A stretch of DNA of 64,000 nt from Streptomyces sp. NBC_01485. GTDB taxonomy: Bacteria > Actinomycetota > Actinomycetes > Streptomycetales > Streptomycetaceae. Of the stretch, positions 52,560 to 61,909 are shown one piece after another (position 1 is the stretch's first letter; each line of letters opens with the position of its first letter). The stretch spans positions 5,704,001 to 5,768,000 of the forward strand of contig NZ_CP109435.1 of NCBI RefSeq assembly GCF_036227125.1. Reading direction: 5' to 3'. The position numbers and the translations under genes were made by a program. Below the pieces are notes generated by a model. That model had not been told where the DNA came from. It saw only the letters and a list, made by a program, of their open reading frames with translations, and did not search any database.

Positions 52560-54686
52560 ATGGCTACCACTTCACTTGACCTGGCCAGGGTCCGCAACAT
52601 CGGGATCATGGCTCACATCGACGCGGGCAAGACGACCACCACTGAGCGGATCCTGTTCTACACCGGCGTTTCGTACAAGATCGGTGAGGTCCACGACGGC
52701 GCCGCCACGATGGACTGGATGGAGCAGGAGCAGGAGCGTGGCATCACGATCACCTCTGCTGCCACCACCTGTCACTGGCCGCTCGCCGACGTCGACCACA
52801 CCATCAACATCATCGACACCCCGGGCCACGTCGACTTCACCGTCGAGGTGGAGCGTTCGCTGCGCGTGCTCGACGGCGCCGTGACGGTGTTCGACGGCGT
52901 CGCAGGTGTCGAGCCCCAGTCCGAGACCGTGTGGCGGCAGGCGGACCGCTACGGCGTCCCGCGCATCTGCTTCGTCAACAAGCTCGACCGTACCGGCGCC
53001 GAGTTCCACCGCTGCGTCGACATGATCAGCAACCGCCTTGGCGCGCAGCCGATCGTCATGCAGCTCCCGATCGGTGCCGAGGCCGACTTCAAGGGCGTCG
53101 TCGACCTGGTCACGATGAAGGCCTTCGTGTGGTCCGCCGAGGCGGAGAAGGGCGAGATGTACGACGTGGTCGACATCCCGGCCACCCACACCGAGGCCGC
53201 CGAGGAGTACCGCGGCAAGCTCGTCGAGACCGTCGCCGAGAACGACGACGAGATCATGGAGCTGTACCTGGAGGGCCAGGAGCCCTCGGTGGAGCAGCTG
53301 TACGCCGCGATCCGTCGCATCACCATCGCGTCCGGCAAGTCCGAGGACACCACGGTCACCCCGGTGTTCTGTGGCACCGCGTTCAAGAACAAGGGCGTTC
53401 AGCCCCTGCTCGACGCGGTCGTGCGCTACCTCCCCTCCCCCCTGGACGTCGAGGCCATCGAGGGCCACGACGTGAAGGACCCGGAGGAGATCGTCAAGCG
53501 CAGGCCGTCCGACGACGAGCCGCTGTCGGCGCTGGCGTTCAAGATCATGAGCGACCCGCACCTCGGCAAGCTCACCTTCGTCCGGGTCTACTCGGGCCGC
53601 CTGGAGTCCGGCACCGCCGTGCTGAACTCCGTCAAGGGCAAGAAGGAGCGCATCGGCAAGATCTACCGCATGCACGCGAACAAGCGTGAGGAGATCGCGG
53701 CGGTCGGCGCCGGCGACATCGTCGCCGTCATGGGTCTGAAGCAGACCACGACCGGCGAGACGCTGTGCGACGACAAGCAGCCCGTGATCCTGGAGTCCAT
53801 GGACTTCCCGGCTCCGGTCATCCAGGTCGCCATCGAGCCCAAGTCGAAGGGCGACCAGGAGAAGCTGGGCATCGCGATCCAGCGCCTGGCCGAAGAGGAC
53901 CCGTCGTTCCAGGTCCACTCGGACGAGGAGACCGGCCAGACCATCATCGGCGGCATGGGCGAACTGCACCTCGAGGTGCTGGTCGACCGTATGCGCCGTG
54001 AATTCAAGGTCGAGGCCAACGTCGGCAAGCCGCAGGTCGCCTACCGCGAGACGATCCGCAAGGCCGTCGAGCGCGTGGACTACACCCACAAGAAGCAGAC
54101 CGGTGGTACCGGTCAGTTCGCGAAGGTGCAGATCGCGATCGAGCCGATCGAGGGCGGCGACGCCTCGTACGAGTTCGTGAACAAGGTGACCGGTGGCCGT
54201 ATCCCGAAGGAGTACATCCCTTCGGTCGACGCCGGTGCGCAGGAGGCCATGCAGTTCGGCATCCTCGCCGGTTACGAGATGACCGGCGTGCGCGTGATCC
54301 TGCTCGACGGCGGCTACCACGAGGTGGACTCCTCCGAGCTCGCCTTCAAGATCGCCGGTTCGCAGGCGTTCAAGGAGGCCGCGCGCAAGGCCAGCCCCGT
54401 GCTGCTCGAGCCGATGATGGCCGTCGAGGTCACCACGCCCGAGGACTACATGGGCGAGGTCATCGGCGACATCAACTCCCGTCGTGGCCAGATCCAGGCC
54501 ATGGAGGAGCGGATGGGCGCCCGCATCGTGCGGGGCCTCGTGCCCCTCTCGGAGATGTTCGGCTACGTCGGCGACCTCCGCAGCAAGACCTCGGGTCGCG
54601 CAAGCTACTCGATGCAGTTCGACTCCTACGCCGAGGTTCCGAGGAACGTCGCCGAGGAGATCATCGCGAAGGCCAAGGGCGAGTAA
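52560..54686 (+). CDS. fusA: Elongation factor G
   Basis: 708 residues. G-domain motifs: MAHIDAGKTTTTERILFYTG (G1), RGITITSAATTCHW (G2), IIDTPGHVDFTVEVERSLRV (G3) and FVNKLDRTGAEF (G4). Domain IV and V markers: TGGTGQFAKVQIAIEPIEGG and GDINSRRGQIQAMEERMGAR. It drives ribosomal translocation with GTP. ATG 52560. A 143-base gap with a hairpin separates it from tuf. Confidence 0.97.
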   Translation: MATTSLDLARVRNIGIMAHIDAGKTTTTERILFYTGVSYKIGEVHDGAATMDWMEQEQERGITITSAATTCHWPLADVDHTINIIDTPGHVDFTVEVERSLRVLDGAVTVFDGVAGVEPQSETVWRQADRYGVPRICFVNKLDRTGAEFHRCVDMISNRLGAQPIVMQLPIGAEADFKGVVDLVTMKAFVWSAEAEKGEMYDVVDIPATHTEAAEEYRGKLVETVAENDDEIMELYLEGQEPSVEQLYAAIRRITIASGKSEDTTVTPVFCGTAFKNKGVQPLLDAVVRYLPSPLDVEAIEGHDVKDPEEIVKRRPSDDEPLSALAFKIMSDPHLGKLTFVRVYSGRLESGTAVLNSVKGKKERIGKIYRMHANKREEIAAVGAGDIVAVMGLKQTTTGETLCDDKQPVILESMDFPAPVIQVAIEPKSKGDQEKLGIAIQRLAEEDPSFQVHSDEETGQTIIGGMGELHLEVLVDRMRREFKVEANVGKPQVAYRETIRKAVERVDYTHKKQTGGTGQFAKVQIAIEPIEGGDASYEFVNKVTGGRIPKEYIPSVDAGAQEAMQFGILAGYEMTGVRVILLDGGYHEVDSSELAFKIAGSQAFKEAARKASPVLLEPMMAVEVTTPEDYMGEVIGDINSRRGQIQAMEERMGARIVRGLVPLSEMFGYVGDLRSKTSGRASYSMQFDSYAEVPRNVAEEIIAKAKGE

Positions 54687-54721
54687 CGCACACCTGTTAC
54701 ACGCTTTAGGCTTGACACCGA

Positions 54722-54757
54722 CCGCCGGGGCAGACCCGGGAGGGTAAGCCCCGGCGG
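54722..54757 (+). promoter_or_regulatory. Hairpin in the fusA-tuf gap
   Basis: CCGCCGGGGC (54722-54731) pairs with GCCCCGGCGG (54748-54757). TTGACA (54712-54717) stands just before it. tuf1 is known in Streptomyces to be read both from the str operon and from its own promoter in this gap; I see no clear -10 at 17 bp, so the hairpin may be a processing or attenuation element. Confidence 0.45.
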
Positions 54758-54829
54758 GCGGCATCCCAGCAAAGATCACCTGGCGCCGATGAGTAAGGCG
54801 TACCAGAACCACTCCGCAGGAGGACCCCA

Positions 54830-56023
<1,194 letters not shown>

Positions 56024-56070
56024 TTCTTGGCCGATCGACCTGGTAGCTCCAGCTTGAGCTGAGCACCTGG

Positions 56071-56104
56071 AAGGGCCCGTACGACTTCGGTCGTACGGGC
56101 CCTT
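56071..56104 (+). terminator. Terminator after tuf
   Basis: A 15-bp perfect stem AAGGGCCCGTACGAC (56071-56085), loop TTCG, complement (56090-56104), then TCGTATGG. It closes the rpsL-rpsG-fusA-tuf unit. Confidence 0.92.
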
Positions 56105-56143
56105 TCGTATGGGCGGGCGGGGGCGGTCCGGGTTCGCCGCGGC

Positions 56144-56532
56144 TCAGACGCGGGCGAGGACCTGCCGGACGAGGTGCCCGAGCGCCTTGCCGAGATCGGC
56201 CAACTCGTCGGCGTCGAACGGCTCCCGGTCCGGATTCCAGACGCCGATCTCGAAGCGCGCGAAGCCGCAGGGCCGCTCGTACTCCAGCGCGTCCAGCGAG
56301 GTCGCCGCTCCACAGCAGGGGGACCTTCACGTCGCGGGTGACGAAGCCGTCGTCGCAGTGGGCCTCAAGAAGATCGCCGTACCAGTCGTCGGCGATGGCC
56401 GCACCACACCGCGGGCAGCCGATCCGCTCCAGGTTCTCGCCGCAGCCGACGGCCATGACGGCGTCGTACCGGTCGACGTCGGCCTCGGTGTCCGAAGCCG
56501 ACGTCGTCCTCGGGACCGAGACGGGTCAGCAT
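56144..56532 (-). pseudogene. Frameshifted zinc-ribbon hypothetical protein
   Basis: Reading minus strand: an N-terminal piece MLTRLGPEDDVGFG (from 56532), then in a shifted frame EADVDRYDAVMAVGCGENLE, RIGCPRCGAAIADDWYGDLL, FVTRDVKVP, and after a second shift CCGAATSLDALEYERPCGFA, RFEIGVWNPDREPFD, LGKALGHLVRQVLARV to a stop at 56144. The second shift falls in a G5 run (56318-56322); with four Gs the text joins smoothly as VPCCGAATS. The two CxxC/CC pairs would make a zinc ribbon, as in small streptomycete proteins I recognise only vaguely. Either a true pseudogene or sequencing errors in homopolymers. Confidence 0.6.
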
Positions 56533-56660
56533 GGCGGCCGCGCGGTCGGCCGCGGCCTCATGAGCTCACTCGAATCGTCGAAGTCGTCTGCGGACGTGGT
56601 TCGTCAGGACCTGATGCACTACGCGGCCGGCACGGTGCTGATCAGCCGTCTACGGGCGAG

Positions 56661-56801
56661 ATGGACGCACGGCTGCTGGTGACGGCGCTACTGGCCGGCT
56701 TCCTCCTGCTGAGCTGGGCGGTGCACCGGTTCGTGGAGCGGCCGCTGGCGGGGGCGGTGAGGCGGGGGTTGGAGACGGCGTTCGCGCGGGCGCGAGCCTG
56801 A
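56661..56801 (+). pseudogene. C-terminal scrap of an acyltransferase-3 family membrane protein
   Basis: 46 codons: MDARLLVTALLAGFLLLSWA then VHRFVERPLAGAVRRGLETA and FARARA, stop at 56801. A final membrane helix ending S-W-x-V-H-R-F-V-E-R-P-L followed by a basic tail is the usual end of OafA-like acyltransferases (about 350-400 residues). Nothing recognisable of the first 85 percent precedes it, so it is a deletion remnant. Confidence 0.6.
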
Positions 56802-56886
56802 TCGGGCGCCGCCGTCCAGGGAGAGCGCCTCGGTGGAGATCGTCCAGCCGGCGATGGTGACGTCCTCGCCGTGGACGAAGTCCATT

Positions 56887-57087
56887 TCACGTCGGTGGTC
56901 CCTGGCAAAGACAGCCCCTGCGTCCGCAGCGCGGGGAATCGGGTTCCGGTGCCGAAGACATGCGGATTTCCGCCCAGACCGTCTTGCGCGGCCACCGTCC
57001 CTCGCTCACTCCCCACCGGTCGGCGAGCGCGTCCACGAGAAGCAGCCCCCGGCCGCCTCGGCCGCCTGGACGGAGTTCGTGGCGTAC
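56887..57087 (-). pseudogene. C-terminal scrap of an RsbW-like ATP-binding protein
   Basis: 67 codons on the minus strand: VRHELRPGGRGGRGLLLVDA, LADRWGVSEGRWPRKTVWAE, IRMSSAPEPDSP and a Cys/Arg/Gly-rich end at 56887. G-R-G-L-x-L-V-D-A-L-A-D-R-W-G-V followed by K-T-V-W-A-E is the last ATP-lid strand and helix of HATPase_c_2 anti-sigma-like proteins common in Streptomyces. The ATP-binding N-box and G-box are missing and no start codon is seen. Confidence 0.55.
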
Positions 57088-57090
57088 GCG

Positions 57091-57399
57091 TCAGGCAGCC
57101 AGCATCAGGCTGAGTAGCCCCAGGAGCGCCACCGGCAGAACCGTGATCCCCACGGCCGCTCCGGCTGCCAGGACGCGCAGGGTCCTGAGGGCGCGACGGT
57201 GGGGCAGGGCCCAGGAGAGCGCGAACAAGGCCAGGGCCGAATAGATCAGGCCTCCGTACTCACCCATGCCGTCGTGGTCCCGGACCACGCTGTACTCCAT
57301 CGCGAGGACCGGCAGGCCGAGCACGGATGCCGCGAAGGGGGCTTTCCACCAGGTCCGGTGGAAAGCGGGGAGCCGCGTCCCGTGGTGCTGCGTCGTCAT
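57091..57399 (-). CDS. Small hypothetical membrane protein
   Basis: 102 residues from ATG 57399 (57435 is an earlier start). About three hydrophobic stretches: FAASVLGLPVLAMEYSVV, GLIYSALALFALSWALPH and the C-terminal VLAAGAAVGITVLPVALLGL. The N-terminus is His/Arg-rich. No family is recognised. It lies downstream of the HTTM gene in the same direction, 183 bases away, and may be a passenger or an accessory membrane protein of that set, possibly an immunity protein (speculation). Confidence 0.5.
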   Translation of the reverse strand: MTTQHHGTRLPAFHRTWWKAPFAASVLGLPVLAMEYSVVRDHDGMGEYGGLIYSALALFALSWALPHRRALRTLRVLAAGAAVGITVLPVALLGLLSLMLAA

Positions 57400-57581
57400 G
57401 GGCTCCATCCCAGCGACTCCGGCGGCCCGAGGCATCGGGACGGGTACTCATCCTCACCGTGCGCGCGTACTCAGCGCAGTCCCCGAAGGCCCCCGGATCG
57501 CCGTCACGCCGGCCGCGTGTGCGGTCTTCGTGACGTAGGCGTCCGAGGGCTCAATCGACGAGCGGGGCGGCGAGGACGCGG

Positions 57582-58778
57582 TCAGGCGGTTGCCGCGGTC
57601 TTGGGAACGGCGCTCCGGTCGGCGCGTGCCCGACGGGCCATCGCCGTGCCCCGGGCACCGCACCAGACCAGGAACGCCGTGGGCAGGAACACCGCGTCGC
57701 AGGCGACCATCGCCAGCGACAGGAAGGGGATGCCGAGTACCACCGAGATCCCCAGGTGCTCGAGAATCATGATGGCCAGCAGCACGTTCTTGACCTTGCG
57801 GTTGCCAAGGGTGAAGGGGAAGGACACCTGCAGAATGACCGTCCCGTAGGTCATCAGCAGAACCACCACAGTGTTGGCCGCGAGCAGCGCGGAGAGCCAG
57901 GGAAAGGGCGAGAAGTACTCCAGGTTCAGCGCATAGTGCAGGGCGCTGCCCTCCTGCCAGCGAGAGCCCTGCACCTTGTTCCAGCCGGCCGTGGAGTAGA
58001 TCAGGCAGGTCTGCGCGGCGATGGTCAACATCGCGGCGTTGTGCAGCATGGAAGCGGCGGCGTCCAGCAGCGCGCGCCCCTCGGTCTCACGGAACCAGCG
58101 GTTGGCCGCCCACCACACTCCCTGGACACCCCACAGAGTCCACAGAACGAGGGGCCATCCCGTTTCCGGTCCGAAGGCCAGCGACAGGAACAGACCGGTG
58201 GCCACCCACAGGGCGATTCCCGTGACGTCTTTCCGTGAGGAGTCCTTGTGGTGTGTGGCGCCGGCGCTGCCGGAGGCGCGTCGCGCGTCCAGCGACCAGA
58301 CCTGGGCGCACCGGGTGAAGACCAGGTAGATCACCATGATGCGGAGGATGTTGTCGCCGCCGTCGCCGGTCAGGGGGTTGTGGTTCTCCAGCGAGACGGT
58401 CCCGACCATGAGGACCACGCACATGGTCCTGGTGCGCCAGCCGACCACCACCGCGAGAGCCGACGCGATGGTCAGCGCATAGACGATCTCGAACCAGGCC
58501 CGTCCGCCGGACCAGTTCAGCACGCTGAAACTGTCGTTCATGCGCCCCAGTTCGAGCGCCATGTCGTAAGACAGCGGGCTCCGGTCGCCGTACAGCACAC
58601 GGCGCTGCGGCCATTCCCGGAGCAGGAAGGCCGCGATGACCAAGGCCAGACCGATACGGAAGACCGCGGACTGATAGGGCGCACGGGTCGTGCATGCCAG
58701 GCGCCCCCATCGCGCGATGCCCTCGCGGATGCGGTCCACGACGGATCGGCGGGGCGCTTCGGGCGTTACGGTGTTCAA
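57582..58778 (-). CDS. HTTM-domain (SdpB-like) integral membrane protein
   Basis: 398 residues. Helices occur throughout; family markers are YQSAVFRIGLALVIAAFLLR, SPLSYDMALELGRMNDSFSV, VGTVSLENHNPLTGDGGDNI, LRIMVIYLVFTRCAQVWSLD and CLIYSTAGWNKVQGSRWQEG. The E-N-H-N and G-D-N motifs in the loop are typical of the horizontally transferred transmembrane (HTTM) domain related to vitamin K gamma-carboxylase and shared by SdpB, which matures the Bacillus SDP toxin (family knowledge). The start is TTG 58778, one base after the stop of the DUF5819 gene and seven bases after AAGGGG inside that gene, so translation is tightly coupled. Confidence 0.85.
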   Translation of the reverse strand: MNTVTPEAPRRSVVDRIREGIARWGRLACTTRAPYQSAVFRIGLALVIAAFLLREWPQRRVLYGDRSPLSYDMALELGRMNDSFSVLNWSGGRAWFEIVYALTIASALAVVVGWRTRTMCVVLMVGTVSLENHNPLTGDGGDNILRIMVIYLVFTRCAQVWSLDARRASGSAGATHHKDSSRKDVTGIALWVATGLFLSLAFGPETGWPLVLWTLWGVQGVWWAANRWFRETEGRALLDAAASMLHNAAMLTIAAQTCLIYSTAGWNKVQGSRWQEGSALHYALNLEYFSPFPWLSALLAANTVVVLLMTYGTVILQVSFPFTLGNRKVKNVLLAIMILEHLGISVVLGIPFLSLAMVACDAVFLPTAFLVWCGARGTAMARRARADRSAVPKTAATA

Positions 58779-58779
58779 C

Positions 58780-59589
58780 TCACAGCCCCTTGTAGTCCTG
58801 GTCGGTCACGGGCCACCACGGAAGGACCCGGTAGGTGGTCGTGTCGGACGACTTCTCCGAACTCCACGACGGGGGCTGCACCATCGTGTAGCGACCCGCG
58901 ATCTGAACGCCGACGATCCGTTCGCCCTGCCACTCGCGTCCGATCCGCTGGAGCACGATTCGCTTCAGATATTCGACGTCGATTTCACCGCGGCGATTCT
59001 TCGGCCGTTCGTCCGTGCCCAGTCCGGACGTCGCGTCGTCCCATGCCCTGCGCACCATGTCCTGGTGTACGTGGCTCGGTGCGAGACTGCCCCGGATCGC
59101 GGCCAAGTCCTGGGCCGTGATGTTGATCCATTCCGAGAGCCGCGGGGTGGATCGGCCGTTGCCCGTGGTCTGGAACCTGGCGCCGATGCTGTCGTTGCGC
59201 TGCTTCGGATTGGGGGCGAACAATTTCCAGTCCTGCCCGAATTCAGGCTGGATGTAGGACTGGATGGTGTCTCGGTGGGTCGCCGTGATGGCATTGGGCG
59301 GGCTCAGGACCAGGAAGATCATCGTCAGGTGCACCAGCAGGGCGCCGACCAGCAGGGCGGCGGTCGCCGTCAGAAGACCTACCGATGTCCTCGACCAACG
59401 GCGGTCGCTGTCGCCGTCCGCTCGGAGGGCGGGTGTACCGACGTCCGCGGGGGGTCTTTCGGCCCCTGACGCAGACGCAGACGCAGGCGGAAGGCCTGTG
59501 CCGGTGCCCGGGCGCGGAGGGGGCAGGCACTGGGTCGCCGAAGCAGCGGTTGCCGGGCGATCGGTGGGGGATTCGCTGGGTTGTTCCAT
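58780..59589 (-). CDS. DUF5819 (SdpA-like) family protein
   Basis: 269 residues from ATG 59589 (AAGGA five bases upstream; GTG 59592 possible). A Pro/Ala/Ser-rich cytosolic N-terminus of about 65 residues precedes one membrane helix (VGLLTATAALLVGALLVHLT). The outside domain opens with PPNAITATHRDTIQSYIQPE and the family hallmark QDWKLFAPNPKQRNDSIGAR, then an SEWINITAQDL segment. This matches DUF5819 proteins, which accompany HTTM proteins and resemble SdpA (W-x-F-F/L-F-x-x-D/N-P). SdpA and SdpB together process the SDP toxin in Bacillus. The reaction is not established. It is directly upstream of, and coupled to, the HTTM gene. Confidence 0.82.
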   Translation of the reverse strand: MEQPSESPTDRPATAASATQCLPPPRPGTGTGLPPASASASGAERPPADVGTPALRADGDSDRRWSRTSVGLLTATAALLVGALLVHLTMIFLVLSPPNAITATHRDTIQSYIQPEFGQDWKLFAPNPKQRNDSIGARFQTTGNGRSTPRLSEWINITAQDLAAIRGSLAPSHVHQDMVRRAWDDATSGLGTDERPKNRRGEIDVEYLKRIVLQRIGREWQGERIVGVQIAGRYTMVQPPSWSSEKSSDTTTYRVLPWWPVTDQDYKGL

Positions 59590-59608
59590 CACGTTCCTTC
59601 TGCTCGGC

Positions 59609-59645
59609 GGCCCGTGTGGTGAGCGAAATGCTCACCACACGGGCC
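59609..59645 (-). terminator. Strong hairpin between the secreted-peptide gene and the DUF5819 gene
   Basis: A 16-bp perfect stem: GGCCCGTGTGGTGAGC (59609-59624), loop GAAAT, complement (59630-59645). It lies 100 bases after the peptide stop and 20 before the DUF5819 start, on the path of minus-strand transcription. Without a T tract it may be a partial terminator or a 3-prime stabiliser that raises peptide mRNA relative to downstream genes. Confidence 0.7.
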
Positions 59646-59745
59646 ACACGCCCGGCGCTCGGCTCACGAAGGCCGAGGAAACGTCAGGCGGAACCGGGCG
59701 CATTCAGAAGTGGCCGCTCGAAGCTTTTCGGCGGTCGCTCCTCAG

Positions 59746-60132
<387 letters not shown>

Positions 60133-60520
60133 GACGCTCCTTCACCTCTTTCCACGGGATTTATGACTCCCGCGGGTTTAAGCGGAGATTAGAGCAATCC
60201 TGGACCAGAAAATCAATTGATGTGGCCGTGAGATGCGGTCGGGAAATAAAAAATACGTCAGACGGGCAGTCTCTCATCATATTTTTCGAATTGATTTTCC
60301 TGCCGGGCCTGAACTGATTGGGGAATTAATTGTGTACGTGTTCGCCAAACACGGGATCGGACCTCGTGACCGAACTGCTTCCCCTCGTCCCAGAACGGGA
60401 TCGTCCAGATGGGCGCGCGCCGATCCGGAGCTCGCCGGCTACAGGGGTGCCCTGGAGAGGGAAGGGTGGAAGCCGGGGCTATGACGTGGCCCCGGGGCAG
60501 CGGCTCGCCGCGCTCCGCGT
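60133..60520. other. AT-rich upstream region of the peptide gene
   Basis: No gene is supported. 60170-60360 is far richer in A and T than the rest of the window and holds the inverted repeat listed at 60208-60299. 60395-60484 can encode RADPELAGYRGALEREGWKP, which might be the tail of a lost gene, but nothing upstream supports it. Confidence 0.6.
60208..60299. promoter_or_regulatory. Inverted repeat in the AT-rich region upstream of the peptide gene
   Basis: GAAAATCAATT (60208-60218) is mirrored exactly by AATTGATTTTC (60289-60299), 70 bases apart. The left arm also contains the perfect palindrome ATCAATTGAT (60212-60221). It lies 76-167 bases before the peptide start on the minus strand. 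Binding of a regulator or an AT-hook/nucleoid protein such as Lsr2 is plausible. Confidence 0.5.
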
Positions 60521-60548
60521 TTGACCTGCGTCACGTCCGGGGTATTCT
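60521..60548 (+). promoter_or_regulatory. S10 operon promoter, HrdB type
   Basis: TTGACC (60521-60526), 16-bp spacer, TATTCT (60543-60548), starting a leader of about 380 bases before rpsJ. The leader 60549-60931 carries no supported gene; it includes the element at 60844-60868. Confidence 0.65.
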
Positions 60549-60843
60549 CTCCGGCTCGATTGGCGGAGGGGGTGGCCCATATGGCAGACTAGCGGGGTTG
60601 CTCGGTCGAGTGTTGATGCTGCGCGCCTCCCGCCGGGAGGACCGGAAGCGAGTCCCACAGTACTCGTCGTCCCAACTGCCTGATGGCAGCGCTGGGACGG
60701 ACGTACGGGAATCTTTCGGGAAGTGTCAGTGCAGCGCCGACCAGGCACCCGGTGGGCCTTTCGTCCCCGGCTTGCGGTTCCGGAAGGGCCGTGCTTTCCC
60801 GGCAGGGATGTTCGAACAAGGGGCATCTGTGTCGGCGACAGTG

Positions 60844-60868
60844 CGACACACCCGACCGCGTGGGTCGG
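60844..60868 (+). promoter_or_regulatory. 25-base leader element of rpsJ, identical to the rpsL leader element
   Basis: CGACACACCC joined to GACCGCGTGGGTCGG, the same 25 bases as at 51601-51625. CCGACC and GGTCGG can pair around GCGTG. It ends 63 bases before the rpsJ start. Both copies are followed closely by CGATG. Confidence 0.7.
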
Positions 60869-60931
60869 AGGGGCGATGAACGGGAACACCCGGTTCCAGA
60901 GCGTTAGAAGAGACAGGACTACTGAGTAGCC

Positions 60932-61240
60932 ATGGCGGGACAGAAGATCCGCATCCGGCTCAAGGCCTACGACCACGAGGTCATCGACAGCTCGGCGAAG
61001 AAGATCGTCGAGACGGTGACGCGTACTGGTGCGTCGGTCGCGGGCCCGGTGCCGCTGCCCACTGAGAAGAACGTGTACTGCGTCATCAAGTCGCCGCACA
61101 AGTACAAGGACTCGCGCGAGCACTTCGAGATGCGCACGCACAAGCGCCTGATCGACATTCTCGACCCGACGCCCAAGACCGTTGACTCTCTGATGCGACT
61201 CGACCTCCCGGCCGGTGTCGACATCGAGATCAAGCTCTAG
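60932..61240 (+). CDS. rpsJ: 30S ribosomal protein S10 (NusE)
   Basis: 102 residues, normal length. MAGQKIRIRLKAYDHEVIDS, TGASVAGPVPLPTEKNVYCV, HKYKDSREHFEMRTHKRLID and DLPAGVDIEIKL are S10 hallmarks. It is part of the 30S head, and as NusE partners NusG/NusB in antitermination. ATG 60932, first gene of the S10 operon; rplC follows after 17 bases. Confidence 0.97.
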   Translation: MAGQKIRIRLKAYDHEVIDSSAKKIVETVTRTGASVAGPVPLPTEKNVYCVIKSPHKYKDSREHFEMRTHKRLIDILDPTPKTVDSLMRLDLPAGVDIEIKL

Positions 61241-61257
61241 GGGCCGGTGATCTGAGA

Positions 61258-61902
61258 ATGGCTAAGCAGATCAAGGGCATCCTGGGCGAGAAGCTCGGCA
61301 TGACGCAGGTGTGGGACGAGAACAACCGTGTTGTTCCGGTCACCGTCGTCAAGGCCAGCCCCAACGTCGTGACCCAGGTCCGTACGAACGACAGTGACGG
61401 CTACGAGTCGGTCCAGATCGCCTTCGGCGAGATCGACCCGCGCAAGGTGAACAAGCCCCTCAAGGGTCACTTCGCCAAGGCCGACGTCACCCCCCGTCGC
61501 CACCTCGTCGAGATCCGCACCGCGGACGCCTCCGAGTACACGCTGGGCCAGGAGATCACCGCTGAGGTGTTCGAGGCCGGCGTGAAGGTCGACGTGACCG
61601 GCAAGAGCAAGGGCAAGGGCTTCGCCGGTGTCATGAAGCGTCACAACTTCAAGGGCCTCGGCGCCGGACACGGCACCCAGCGCAAGCACCGCTCGCCCGG
61701 TTCCATCGGTGGCTGCGCCACCCCGGGCCGCGTGTTCAAGGGCCTCCGCATGGCGGGTCGCATGGGCAACGAGCGTGTCACCACCCAGAACCTGACCGTC
61801 CACGCCGTTGACGCGGAGAAGGGTCTGCTGCTCATCAAGGGCGCCGTCCCCGGTCCGAACGGCGGCCTCGTCCTGGTCCGCACCGCGGCCAAGGGGGCCT
61901 GA
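61258..61902 (+). CDS. rplC: 50S ribosomal protein L3
   Basis: 214 residues. MAKQIKGILGEKLGMTQVWD at the start, then KSKGKGFAGVMKRHNFKGLG, GAGHGTQRKHRSPGSIGGCA and PGRVFKGLRMAGRMGNERVT, the loop reaching the peptidyl-transferase centre. ATG 61258; rplD begins eight bases after the stop. Confidence 0.97.
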   Translation: MAKQIKGILGEKLGMTQVWDENNRVVPVTVVKASPNVVTQVRTNDSDGYESVQIAFGEIDPRKVNKPLKGHFAKADVTPRRHLVEIRTADASEYTLGQEITAEVFEAGVKVDVTGKSKGKGFAGVMKRHNFKGLGAGHGTQRKHRSPGSIGGCATPGRVFKGLRMAGRMGNERVTTQNLTVHAVDAEKGLLLIKGAVPGPNGGLVLVRTAAKGA

Positions 61903-61909
61903 GGTACCG

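Noticed and set aside
57454..57663. Minus-strand frame between the HTTM gene and the small membrane gene
   Set aside because: It overlaps the HTTM C-terminus in another frame, lacks a start signal and has no recognisable motif.
60233..60484. Possible small gene ending in LAGYRGALEREGWKPGL
   Set aside because: Only the last 20 or so residues look protein-like; the start lies in AT-rich non-coding DNA without a ribosome-binding site. It may be a scrap and is noted only as such.
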